64,000 bases of DNA, from the NCBI GenBank assembly GCA_013365365.1, contig JABVXU010000028.1, forward strand, positions 62,001 to 126,000. Direction: 5' to 3'. Positions within the stretch are counted from its first letter, which is position 1; each line of letters opens with the position of its first letter. Of this stretch, positions 24,601-42,191 are shown one piece after another. The stretch is from Cruorifilaria tuberocauda (lineage: Eukaryota > Nematoda > Chromadorea > Rhabditida > Onchocercidae). The translations under genes were made by a program, and so were the position numbers. The notes beneath the pieces were generated by a model, which was not told the origin of the DNA, ran no database searches, and saw only the letters and a program-made list of their open reading frames with translations.

Positions 24601-27225
24601 TAAATTAGTTTAATGATTTCGTATATCATTGAAAATAATCTTAAGAAAATTTCTATCTATTTCTTATCCTTTCTTCAAGAGAAAAATGATAAAGTTCTTA
24701 GCTGACGGGAACATTCTTTTGCAATGATTACCAGTTAGACTTAAATTAAAATTTTCCTTTACATTTTGAAATTTGAATGAGATAACTTTTTCAGGTAGCA
24801 GCTTCTTTCTTTCACTAGGCTTAGCTGCCTTATCAATTAAATCAACCGTATTCTGCTTTCGAACAATAACAAAGCACACGCCATTATATACCCAACCTGT
24901 AACCGTTATAGGCCCACTTCGTTGGCTTGCTAGTTTGGCCTATGCTCTTATCCTTATTGTTATCATCGAAATGATTTTCACAGCAATCGTAAGTTTGAAT
25001 TTTTCAGTAAAATTAAATTGAGAGTTAAATTATATCAATAATCTGCTAAAAATCACGATCTGAAATCTCATTTAGATGTGATGATGAAAGAAAGATATAG
25101 CAACTTATCAAATGAATTGAAATCAATATTATCGCAAAAAAAATATTATTAAAATTGTAGGTAGAATCAAAGTGTTAAACAATAGAAATGATTGAAGAAT
25201 ATTTCAAAAAATCCTTGACTGTTAAGTCTGTACTGATATGATAATGTAATAATTTTAAGAATGAAATTGCTCAGTGGGAATTTTATAAGATTTCAATTTA
25301 ATTATTCAAATAACTGAAAAATTCATCACTTATAGATGTACAAATTACATTCAACAAAAATCGATCTCGTTTTAAGTACTGAATTATTCTTGTGGATTAA
25401 TTCCATTTCGATATGTTTGCTGCAAATTTGGGTTTGTAAACATGAACGATTTCAGCGATGTGTAATTATACTTATCGTACAGGTTCTTCTTTTCAATATT
25501 GATAGTAATATAATAATTGATAACTTAATACCAAAGGTGATAGAGATGGAACTTCAATTTTGTAGTTTCAAACTACTGATGCAAGAATTCGCATCAGAGG
25601 AATGAATGACGAAACATTTCTGAATAATTGGAAAATATCACATAATGAAACTAAATTTTATACGACTTCCAAAGTTGAAAGTAGAAAAATTGATTTGGAA
25701 TTCATTTGTAAGTGCAATGTATATAACTGACAATTTCCTGTATTCTATTCTTTCTCAAGTTTTTGGTTCAATACTGAATTTTGCCAGAAAAAAGCTTCAC
25801 TTAATAATATAATAAAGTAGTTTAATAAATTAACTTAAATTTCTTTTTTGTTTGTGAGCTTTCTCTTTTTCATTCTTTTTCTTCTTATAAATATATAAAG
25901 GAATGAGAGCTTATGAACTTTACTACTAACAAACAAAATTAAGCTAGAATTAGAAAACTTCTAAATTCGTTTCTTTATTTTTTTTTTGCATACTTATTAA
26001 TTGATTCATAGTTGATATCGGAATGTTCCACAATATTACTACTAATTATGGTACAAGCTGGGATCGTTCAAACAATTATTGCAATGATGACACGCCATAG
26101 CAAAACTTTTCAACACACAAGTGCACGGATACTTTATGTTGTGGTATACTTTTTAAAGATTTCCCGCAAAATCATAAATCAATAAAATGTTAGAGGCTGA
26201 TCACACCGATTTTTCTGTTGATAAATAGCAATTTTTTCTTGATGATAAATAGCGATTTTCCTAATATGAGACTTCCCTCAATCATTTATTCCTAATTCAG
26301 CGAAATAATTTATGAAACAATGATATGCAAAAAAAAAAAGGAAAATTGATTCATTTAATATTAAGGAAGCTAGGAAATACTGGATATTCATGAAGAAGAT
26401 GGCATGAAAATATATAAGATAATGATTTTAAACTTGATTTTAGAATAACTTACTAAATACTTTTGATTTTTTTTGCAAAATTTTCATTTAATACTGCTTT
26501 ATATGTTGGAATTTTTCTTAAATCATAATTTATTATTCATTAACTAATCACATTTTACATCTATTATGAGTTGATAATTTTAGCCTGTCAGGTGCTTGGT
26601 GTTTATTGTTAATATTAGATTAATTACGTATAGTAATACAAGTTGCTAATTTTAGATTGATCACGTACTGCAAATTGCTCAGTGGGTATTGAATATTTGT
26701 TCACTAGGATTAGCATTAGTTGTATTAGACGGAGTGGAAACAGACGATGATGATGATTTCAACGAGACTCCGGCTAATCGAGAACTTAATGAACCTTTTC
26801 CTTCCGAAAGCATGCACAACCTTTTGACTGATAACGTCTTTCATGCTCCACCCTTTCGTGAACTTTTAATCCCTGAAAACAATCGTATAACTCATCGCCC
26901 ACGTATCAGTGTGTTTGATAGATCAGCTAGTTTCGATATATGGGGTGAGAGTCATGTATCCTTCGATGATGATAATGAAGGTGATAGGAATGCCAAAAAA
27001 GATGACAGTGATAGTAAGGTAACTGAGAAAGATGCAACTAAGCATGATGATAGTACCAATGAGAATTTTAACCTTGCGACTGAGAAGAATTCATTCAGTA
27101 ACAGTACAGAGGGGAATGATACTGTTGGAGATACTGCAGAAGCGAATAATACTGTTGAGGGAACTGCCAGTGACAGTGATAATGATAGTGATACGCAGGA
27201 TGATAGTGTTGAATCTTCGGAGTAA
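21675..27225 (+). CDS. Large polytopic membrane protein, family unknown
   Basis: Eleven exons: 21675-21791, 22039-22404, 22602-22675, 22851-23094, 23574-23748, 24005-24195, 24428-24560, 24795-24988, 25336-25482, 26012-26143, 26656-27225; 780 residues. Most introns are phase 0. I count about 15-17 hydrophobic segments spread over residues 10-615, separated by short loops. The longest loops are Asp-rich (NPDDDDE, exon 4) and Glu/Arg-rich (exon 5). The last ~165 residues are soluble, beginning ETDDDDDF and finishing in a Ser/Asp/Asn/Thr-rich acidic tail. There is no cleavable signal peptide; the first TM starts near residue 12. I do not recognise the family. Transporter-like or receptor-like topology is possible, but no motif decides. 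Two adjacent genes fused by my reading is a weaker alternative, since every exon continues the frame without a stop. Confidence 0.8.
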
Positions 27226-30594
<3,369 letters not shown>

Positions 30595-33251
30595 CAGAAA
30601 TGTAAATTTTTACTTCAAGTTATATTTTTTCCTCAAACTGGCTTTTTCCACGATTCATCAACAATATATAATTGTATTGGATCAGAATTCCTCTTTTTGT
30701 TAGTTTTAAATTGTTTGCAAATAAGCAATAGATATTTGAGATAAAAATAGGTAGAATTCTGAAATTGCAAATTTGCCTTAAAGAAAAGTCTTTTAATCTC
30801 TGGATATCAAAAGATTTTGTTATTGTATCCCCGTAGACTGATGTCAGCACACATATCGTTGTATATCCAGAGCTGATGCCGAATGTGCTTGCTCAGTAGG
30901 TGAATAACAAATCCGAAGATTGAGAATTTCAGATTAAGTTAGCGAGAAAATGTTTTGAACATTACCACTTAATGAAGTTGTAAGCGCACACTGCTACTAT
31001 GCTTGAATATCGGAAATACAAATGTAGTAAATGGCATATTCAGTTCTGGAAGCGCGATTATATTATAGGCCTTGACTATCAAAAACAATCTGTGTTGAGT
31101 GCATTTATATTTTTGGTTTCGTAGTAATATAGAAGGCTATGTAAATATACCTATTTACATGGAAGATTTTTGAACTTAATTTTGCTTTAAAGATTCCCAT
31201 ATTGTGCATATTCGGCGTCATTGACGTATTTTCTTTGTAGAACTGCATAATTTGCATTATTTGTAATATTTCCAATTCGGAGTTGTGAACAGTCATTACT
31301 TTCCCGAATGCGTTATGTTTTTGGTCTTATCCAAAATTTATACGCTTTTCCTTCCTCATCTTTTCGTGTCTATGTTTTATATTGATGCTTCTTCATCTTA
31401 GTTGTTTAAAAACAACGCGCTCCATATAATTTCTTCGTATTTGGTGGTTATCTTTGTCGCGATACCTTCGTCTTATCTCTAAGGCAAACGCTCTTTTGTA
31501 TGTCTTTTTCTTTCTTTCTGTTTTTACGCGTTTTCGTTTACTTCTATATCTCATTTTACTTCCTAAACAAGAAGACAGTGGGAATATTTATATGTTTTTA
31601 AGAAGAAGTTTGGCTTGTAATTCCATAAAACAAGGAGAAGATAAGAAAAAATGGAATAAGAAAGCAAAATTAGAGCCATTGATTCTATTCAGGTGAATTA
31701 TGGCATTAATTTGATGAATTAATTTTAAAGCCCAATAGTAATGAAAGCCTTGTACACTAATTAATACTTTTCTTTTTTTAAAGTACTGTTTACCAGTTCA
31801 AGGCTAGTATATCTTCAGTCCGTTTTACCTTATAACTCATCACTTCAGAACAGTTTTAATGTTTTAATAACGGGTATGAACGGCCGATATTGCAAAAGAA
31901 TTGTTAGCATCAAATAAAAACCAATTTCAATCTTAAAAACCTATTTGTACTACCAAACTATTTTATCTAACGGATGAAGTACATTCCCGTTGTTGAAACA
32001 TTTCGAATGGTGAGAACATTAGAATGAAAATAAACTAGTTAGCACTGTAAGTGTAGCGTTCCAAGTGGCTAGTTATTACTTTGGAGCCGATAACTTAAGC
32101 GATGTGATGTCGTCAATTCGAACACCTTGAACATCGAATTTTCCCCTTCCCACTTTGTCGAGACCTTTTTGAAGAGAAAAAAAACTTCCGATGAGATTCA
32201 TAGAGATGGATTAATCTCCACGAAGTTTTTAAGAAATTTTTAATCTCATTTCTTGCACTGATTTCGACCCTAACAGTATCAACTAACAGTCACAGTAGCA
32301 GCTTACCTAAGGAAGCTACAGAGTCACGCTAAATATTTATCATGAAATTTGTGAAATCTGAAAACTGCAAGTAATAGATATTTTGTTCATGTGCAATTTG
32401 TTACAATGGCAAAAATTTAATTCCCAAGAATGAATGAAACATCCAAAATCTTTGCACAACAAGCAGAAAGATAACGACAACTTCGAAAAATACTTCGTAA
32501 AAAGATTGCAATACAAAAATGACCTGTCCTAAAAAAGTTATCAAATAAGCAAACATTGCCCTTTTTGAAAAGAAACCAGTAAAAAATTTTTAAGAAGGCA
32601 GTATTTTCTGTATGCCCGCAAATAATACCCATCAGTTATCACGTTGAGATAGAATAAAAGAATAAACGATTTCTTCTATTCGTCGATCGACTTATCTCTT
32701 GCTAAGCTGATTCCCTTCGTGACCAACATAAGGATTAACCAAACTGCTAGGAAACTTCAATAAGTTAGGATAGAAAATTATGTCTTTTAATTAAAAACTA
32801 CGAAAACTTTTAAAGATGAGAAAAAATTGAATCCGAGCTAAGGAATGCCACGGATGAATATAAGATATTAAAAAAAATATGAAACATCCAAAAATTTCTC
32901 ACATTCACTGCTGCTGTATTAAACAAAATGACTCTATAAAAAACATATTAAGTGTACTATACCATACAAATATACTCAGAGTAAACGGTTTCTCGTCCTA
33001 TCTCATACAATAAGTTTATTAAAGCTAATATCTGCACTCATAACTTGAAGAAGTCGAAGCCATCATTTCTCAAAGAAAAATTATCCATTATAAGTAAGCG
33101 GAAAAAGGCCTGACTGAATTCCATTCTTCTTGCTTTGGAGAAAAATTAGTTGATACCTGATTTTGATTATTAAGTGATCACTCGCCATATGTCCTTTTCA
33201 GACAAAAACATCACACACTTGGCAACAAATAATAATTAAAAGACTTTACTT
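30595..33251. other. Convergent intergenic region, 2.7 kb
   Basis: Lies between the 3' ends of rab-14 (plus) and sft-4 (minus), so it should contain both 3' UTRs. All frames are short and unlike known proteins, including the 80-codon one at 31454-31696. No RNA gene or repeat of note was seen. Confidence 0.55.
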
Positions 33252-35466
<2,215 letters not shown>

Positions 35467-36976
35467 CTGTGGGATCTGAAAATAACAGCAATTATATCAA
35501 GAAAGAGAATCTCATCGACAAATTTGCTTTTTGATTGAAAAACCTTCCATCCGTTGAAACATCAAACATTGATTCATTTTAAGGAACAGATGCAAATCAG
35601 AATTGGAAAACATGAATAATGACTTGATGGATAACAAGATCACCTAGCAATAACAGGTCACTATACTTCTATATCTTAACGAAATGATATTTAAATCTCC
35701 AGATTACAATCGCCTTAAATTTCCTCATTAGTTCATCTATATCAAACCATAGAATGCAAAACTTACTAATCAAGCTCCTAACCAAATAATTTATTAAGCG
35801 AGCTTGTTCAACGAGACTTCATATAACCATGCAAACCTCAACCGACCAATATTTCGACACGTCGATTACGCATCAATCGAACTAGGCGAAGTTTCTGTGA
35901 CAAATATACCGACCACTGATACACAAATGAAACTTTTCCGGATCTTGCTTAGATTTATTCCATATATTTTTTCTCCTTTAATCCTCTCAATATTTCACTT
36001 TTCCTTCTCTTTATGAAATATTTTGAAATAAGAACGTTTAACTTTATGATATTTTACTGTTATTAACAGATAAGAATTTTATCAATCATGCGATAAACTA
36101 TTTTTACCAATTTTTTATCATGCATTAATTAAATTAGTCAATCTTGTTGATTGAATAAAAATATGTAATGCGTAAGAATCCTTTTCGACGTAGAAAAGTA
36201 GGTGTGAAAATCTGGTTTAAATTAAGGTTTTAATGAAAATCATGGATTTGAAGTTTCCAAAGAAATGAATCAATTTTGAACCAAAACAATATCCGATTAT
36301 TTAAAATTTCATTTTTTTTCAATTTCTTCACAAATCACTTCTTGGGCATACATTCATTTCCACTTTTTTGCTCTATTTTCTTTTCAATTCTGTTAGAATA
36401 CAATTGTAGTGTAAAATAATGGCTAATACTTAAGAAATTCAAATACGTATAAAATTTCATCATGCATCACTAATTAATTCAAATTCGAATATTAATGACC
36501 GATAGAATTTTATTCAATTGAACTGCATGGAGAGAAAATCAGTAAGAAATTGACTTGATTATTTTCATATCACAATATAAAATTCAATAAAACAACAGTT
36601 AGTTTTTCAATTATTCAATATTCGTTAGGAATTTCGATATAGAAATTGATATTTTAATTTTTCTAGCGAATACTGAACAATTATAATTTAGCTGTCTAAT
36701 TCTAAAAATACTTGCAAATATTTATAAATAAAAAGGGTTACAAAGTCTTGACAGATTTCAAAATGCTGAATAAATTCATGATTTTATGAGAAATTTTAGA
36801 GACAAAAATAATCGGTATTAAGAGCTTATATCTATTATTAAACTATAAACTATACAAATTAACCTGCTATATATAAAAGCAAATCCAAGAAATGAGATTT
36901 GTAATTAATTATGAAGTGGAATTAAATACCGATGAAAAAAGAGGCAAAAAAATAAAACCAAGCGCAAATATTCCAA
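35467..36976. other. Intergenic 1.5 kb between galectin and sft-4
   Basis: Both neighbours are on the minus strand, so this holds the galectin 3' UTR (right) and the sft-4 promoter or an intercistronic spacer (left). It is extremely AT-rich. The 70-codon plus-strand frame at 35804-36016 is not supported by homology. Confidence 0.5.
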
Positions 36977-39900
36977 TTACACAGCGATTTCCATTCCTGT
37001 TAGCTCAAAATTACCAGCTACTCGAAGACCATTGTAATCTTCACCAGGTTTTGATGTACGATGCGCAAATGTACCGTGATGTTTACCATCCACATATATC
37101 TAAAACTTTTACTAGAATTTACATGAATTTATCACTTTCACTAACAAAACAGATGATTTCAAAGATGAAAAAATACTTGGCATATTCATATGAAACGAAT
37201 AAGTATAACTTAACTGAACTTTCCCATCATAGTTCCATTAATAAATGTTATTAAATTTCATTATGAATAATATGTGTATTCATAAAATTAAAAAAAATTA
37301 ATCAAATTCTTCTTAAATTGGTATTCGTGCACGGAAATAATATCTATGATTTTCTAAGAAGAGTAAATTATTAAAACATCTAGCTTAATCTACAAAATTA
37401 TAATTTCTATAAATTTAAAAGTGTTTACTAGGTATAATTTACCTGAAGAGAATAAGGTGCGTTATGGAAAACAATGTCGGTACCGATATCCTTCTTAAAT
37501 GGAAATTTACCTTCACGTTCTTCATGTCCCCAAACGTTACCAATTTGTGCATTACGTATTATCTGTAGAAAAATAATAATAACTGAATATTTGAAAAAAT
37601 ATAAATTGAAATTGGGAAACATTAAATGTGAGGCATAATTTCTAGAAGGATATTTAAAAAAATAAGTAAAATATTCATTTAACTTGCTTTCTTTTCCTTG
37701 AAACGTGGATTGAAATGGAATAGAATATCTCCATTTTTTGCAATAAAGTCAACTTCAAAACGTTCACCTTTCGGAATACCGGAGAGGCAAACTCGTTCTT
37801 CTGTAAATTATTAATAAAGATGCTTTCACACATTTCAAGCATCAGATATATTCAAATTATCTTTGTCCCTTCTATTTTCATACGATATGATTCTAAGTTA
37901 TCTTCATGTTGAAATTATTTTCAATCAATAATTGCAGATGATTTAGCAGAACAATAAAATATATCTTATGCAGTTTTAAATAGAAATTTTGTAAAGAAAA
38001 TGAGCAACAGATAATAACGAAAAACTAGAAATTAATTTTAAAGAAATTACAAGTGGATGTAAACGCCTGAAAACGAATTAAAACTTTAACCCTTTAACCC
38101 TTTCAATTTAACCAATTCAGATATGGAGTAAGAATAAGTTGAATAAAGTAAATAATTTGAGATTATAGTTATTATAATGAATACGTTTCTTTCTTTAAGG
38201 CAACTTGTGAATATTTTCCTTAATTTTTTGGAATTATCTGAAAAATTCTTATGACAGGACAACATTACTGTTTATCTGCTTTTGCAGATTGATTATTTGT
38301 GATTGTTTGAACAAACTGATAATCTGAACGACGCCTTCTCGATAATGGAAAGCATACATTTTGATGAATTAATAAGAAAAATTTTGGTATTAGTTTGAAG
38401 AAATGCACCAAAATTGATTTCTTACTTGGCTAGAAACTATTAATTGCTAATATTGGGCTGGAAATTCTCAAAAATCAATCATTCTGAACCTGAGCCAAGA
38501 AATTCAAATTATCAATGATCTAATCATTAAGTGATTTTATATGACGAAATAAAGTTATGCTTGCTATTCTTAATCTTTTTTCGTTTCCTAAATTTTTACA
38601 ATAAGATGATTACCCGATTTTAAATGCCCTTCTTTGAATTCTGTTTCAAATGGCAAAGTATAGTATTGACCACCCCAATGTACACCCTTTAATGAGATAT
38701 TGCCTCGCACAGTCAAGTATTCCACGGAATCGACTTCGATTCGACCTTTGTAAACATGAAGTTCTTTCTGTTTACCATAAACTTCCAGTTTATCCTTGTG
38801 AATCCGTATGCGAAGATCAAAATCCTCGCCCTTTTTAAATGGAATCGATGATTTCTCTTCCTTACCCCATTTACCGTTCTAAATAATTTTACTCGCGTAA
38901 AAATGAATATTATACAAATATAAAAACTAATGTGAAATCATTATTACAAAGCTATTTCTGTAATACACCATTCAATATAGATTTATTTCGACACAGATAA
39001 TTCTCTCTTCCTCTCTCCTTCTCTCAAGAGAAGTTCATGGATATTAAAATGCATAATATTTCATTTTAATTTTCGGATAACCTCAATTATTAATTATAAT
39101 GATTGTAATCCTTAATTTACTCAATAGTCATTTAATATCTTTCTCTTAATTATTCTAGAAAATATTCTACTGATTTTTTTTACCGCAAACAAATAATAGA
39201 TGAAAATGAGTAAAATATCAGAATTATAAATATATCTTCATAATTAGAAGAGATTGAAAATTAACAATTTCACTCGGTGAATCTTATAAATCTTAAAATG
39301 TTCATTAAAACAAAATAATCAACTTCTTTTTTCTTAAAATTATTCATTACGATAATAAATGACTTAAATTCAATATATTTATCATTTGTATCGTAGATTG
39401 CTATACCATTAATGATCAGAATTCCTGCGTAACTTTTTTACTGAGAAGCAAATTTCAAACCTCGTAAGTATTGTAGATCACTCTATTTTCCAAGAAATTA
39501 ACTTTCATATGAAAAATGGCAGCTTTTGCTGATTTAATTTCTGATGAACCATTTAACAAATTCACTTCAAACCTATAATATTTTATGCGTATGAATAAAT
39601 GAGAATGAATAAATTGTTAAACTAACTTCAAACGACCAATTTTTAATCACATCTTCTGCAATACTTTTACATGGCATTTCATTGTTACTGACAAATAATT
39701 AGACATACTCTATACAATACTCTATCTTATATAATTACTTAAATAATCTCTCTGTTTAATTTGAAAAAATTCACAGAAAAAATCAGTTGTGCATCAAATG
39801 CTTTTTAATTTTGCATTAATATGTCCAAATAAAATGTTTAAATATGAATATAAACAATTTGTTCCATACTAAGGTGATATATTATCTTTATATAATAAGT

Positions 39901-40725
39901 TATATCAAAAGTATCATTTATAAAGTCATCTTTCTTCGGCAATAGTCAGCATAATTTTAGAAAAAACTTAATTTTCTTATTCTATAACGATGAAATTAAG
40001 ATAATACAGCACTTTATCATTATAAGTAATTTTGCTTACTCAGATGCATTAGCTTTGATGGTACCGTGAATGACAAGAGTTTGTCCAGGTTGCAATTTTT
40101 CTTCAAGTTTTGAAATGTAAGGAACTGCGATAGTCGTGTCATTTGAATTAGCCTAAAAGAATACTTCATAAAATGATATAATAAAAGTGGAGCATTGGTA
40201 AACATTGTTCTAATAATACATTGCGATAATGATTTAATTAAAAGAATAATTACTTCTAATGCTTATCTGAGCTTGTTGCTAAGCTAAATGAGCACGAGCT
40301 GTTTCAACCTTAAATTGATGAATTTTATTTTTCACGTATTTAGTACTAAATATTCTAACAACAAAAACACTTTCCACGTGTATATGTCATTCGGGATTTC
40401 TTTACACATAACAAATAAAAAATTTCTTCTTTAGTCATAAAAAACGGTTTCAAAGACTGATAAAACCGGTATTTGAGGAAAGCAATCATATAATGATTCA
40501 GGAAATCTGATGAAAGATGATGATATTACTTTAGTTATTTCATTTAATGCTGTTATATGTAAAATTTTTGGAAAGAATACTACTACAAAAAAGTACCAAA
40601 TGATTGTCGAGAAATCCGAAAAGGAGGAAACGAGGAAAGTGTAATCTTGCAAATTATCTCTAACGAAATAATATAGTCCATTGATTGATTTATTACAGTC
40701 ATTAAAATAATTAGAAACTTACCAT
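36977..40725 (-). CDS. Tandem-repeat galectin (two CRDs)
   Basis: Seven coding exons: 40725-40723 (ATG only), 40152-40040, 39572-39461, 38878-38614, 37800-37688, 37562-37443, 37099-36977; 282 residues. Nematode two-domain galectins (LEC-1 type) are about 280 residues. CRD2 (~150-282) keeps the full beta-galactoside signature: HFNPRF, then IIRN, then VWGHEEREG, and IYVDGKHHGTFAHR near the end. CRD1 (~8-140) is degenerate: where HxNPR is expected it has HMKVN, and its last motif reads WGKEEK, lacking the Arg. Galectins are leaderless, unconventionally exported lectins abundant in nematode secretions. The intron after exon 5 uses a GC donor (AAA|GCAAGT at 37687-37682), the only way to keep the frame. 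Which lec gene it corresponds to I cannot say; it differs clearly from LEC-1. Confidence 0.92.
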
Positions 40726-40800
40726 TGAAATTGTTTTGAAGGGAAATAATCAGTAGAATAGCAACGGAAGGATTGATTAAATAACAGGGAAATAAAACTG

Positions 40801-40856
40801 TTAATAGAGGGAGAGAGAAAGAAGGAGAGAGAAGAAGAGAGGAAGGAATTGACAAG
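40801..40856. repeat. GA-rich purine tract
   Basis: Nearly pure purines on the plus strand, with repeated GAGAGA and GAAGGA words. GAGA-type tracts are common in promoters and may help open chromatin. Here it lies upstream of the galectin ATG exon. Confidence 0.6.
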
Positions 40857-41120
40857 TGTTCTAAACATAGGATGAATAAAAACATAGTTATAAAAAGGAA
40901 GTGAAAAATTGAGAGACAGAGAGGAAGTGAGTTCTGCGTGTTGACATGAAAATACGGGCTCTTCCACGTATAGTTGTTATCACTACTGGTTGTTATCACG
41001 TGGGAAATGAATTCATCTCGAAGAAGGCTGGAAAGAAAGAGAAAACATTCTTAAAAAAATGTTTGGGATGCAGTAAATTTCTACTTTTACATGAATGATC
41101 GATGAAAGTAATTAAGTAGA

Positions 41121-41176
41121 AATTACTGAGTGATTGGGTAAAAGTTACTCAGTAATTGGCTAAAGGTTACAAAGTA
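41121..41176. repeat. Hairpin overlapping two tandem 22-bp units
   Basis: Positions 41133-41154 and 41155-41176 are two adjacent 22-bp units, each ATTGGxTAAAxGTTAC..AGTA, with four differences. Separately, AATTACTGAGT (41121-41131) is the exact reverse complement of 41147-41157, giving an 11-bp stem with a 15-nt loop. Each unit contains a TAAAGGTTAC-like word related to the DR1 half-sites seen elsewhere. Confidence 0.6.
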
Positions 41177-42191
41177 ATCAAATGATAATTATTAAAATGA
41201 GAAGTTTGATGATTTTCGTGAATGAAATGAAAAAATTCATCATTAATTTGGACTAATTTCAAAAGACATAAATAGGAGTTATTTCAGTACTATTATATAT
41301 ACTATGATATTGTATTGATTCATAGTTTCTTTTGTTCTTTTCTTTAAAATTAAGTTTTACAACCAAAGAAATACTTGTAAAATAAAAACTTACTTGAAAG
41401 CAAGAAAAAAGACAAAATTGTTGGGAGAAAAATATTAGTGTGAATTGAAATTACGAAGTGCTTTAATTATATGACTATATGAAATCGAAAATTAATAACG
41501 CTTTTTCTTTTTGGGTTTTTTGGATAAACTTTACTATGGGAACTACAAACTTCATACAAAATTCGTTTTCAAAAATTTTATACTGCTAACATTAATTCCC
41601 AGATGTCGTGAAACAATTCATTGACACTATTTCATTATCACGGATTGATTTTTTGACTTTTTTTTCCAAAAAGTTTTTATTTAAACTAGTTAAGCGATGA
41701 AAATCCTTCTCCTAACAATATTCTCTCACGAGTTGAAGCATCCATCAGCTAAGAAAACCTTCCTCAAGGGATTTTTCCCCTCTTCCAATATTTCCGGATT
41801 TATGTGCTTTTTGATAGGATCCGAACGATTTCATAGAGTCCTGCTTTTCGTTTCATACGGTAATAGTGACACACTGGCGTACTTATAACGTGATTTCACA
41901 TGTGAGCAGTCAGTCGTGAAAAGTACTTATGGGGGTTGAGGTGTGGTTTGGTGGGCTGCACCGTTATACGAAAAAATCTGCTAGATTTGGTAACATGATT
42001 GAACGTGATTAGTGAAATGGTGGTGTTTTCTATGAATGAAAGTATCTCGCGTGAATGGGCAGTGGTTTAAGAAGCCATAAAAACAGTATTGTGTGGAAGT
42101 ACAACATGTTTTTGATTTTATCAGTGAACTGATAAGTGAAAATTCAGCACGAGACTTTTTTTCTAGCAACCAAAAACATCAAAGTAGAAAT

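Larger units (their letters stand above)
40726..42191. promoter_or_regulatory. Divergent promoter region between galectin and prpf38b
   Basis: About 1.5 kb between oppositely directed genes. It contains a purine (GA/GGAA) tract at about 40801-40856, an 11-bp hairpin overlapping two tandem 22-mers (41121-41176), and near the right end an AAATTCAG acceptor (ending 42147) that could receive a spliced leader for prpf38b. The 138-codon minus-strand frame at 40583-40999 is not homologous to anything I know and overlaps the purine tract. Confidence 0.45.

Noticed and set aside
36892..37254. 120-codon plus-strand open frame
   Set aside because: It is antisense to the last galectin exon; the minus strand there encodes a clear CRD end.
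38086..38110. TTTAACCC-like repeats resembling telomere sequence
   Set aside because: Only two imperfect units within a galectin intron; the nematode telomere unit TTAGGC is absent.
40583..40999. 138-codon and 82-codon minus-strand frames upstream of the galectin
   Set aside because: Ser/Leu/Phe-rich translation of a purine tract in the promoter region; no homology. The only usable part is the ATG exon end at 40723.
42093..42191. Upstream in-frame ATG extending PRPF38B by 33 residues
   Set aside because: A splice-leader-like acceptor at 42147 lies between the two ATGs and the extension has no similarity to the family. Still possible.
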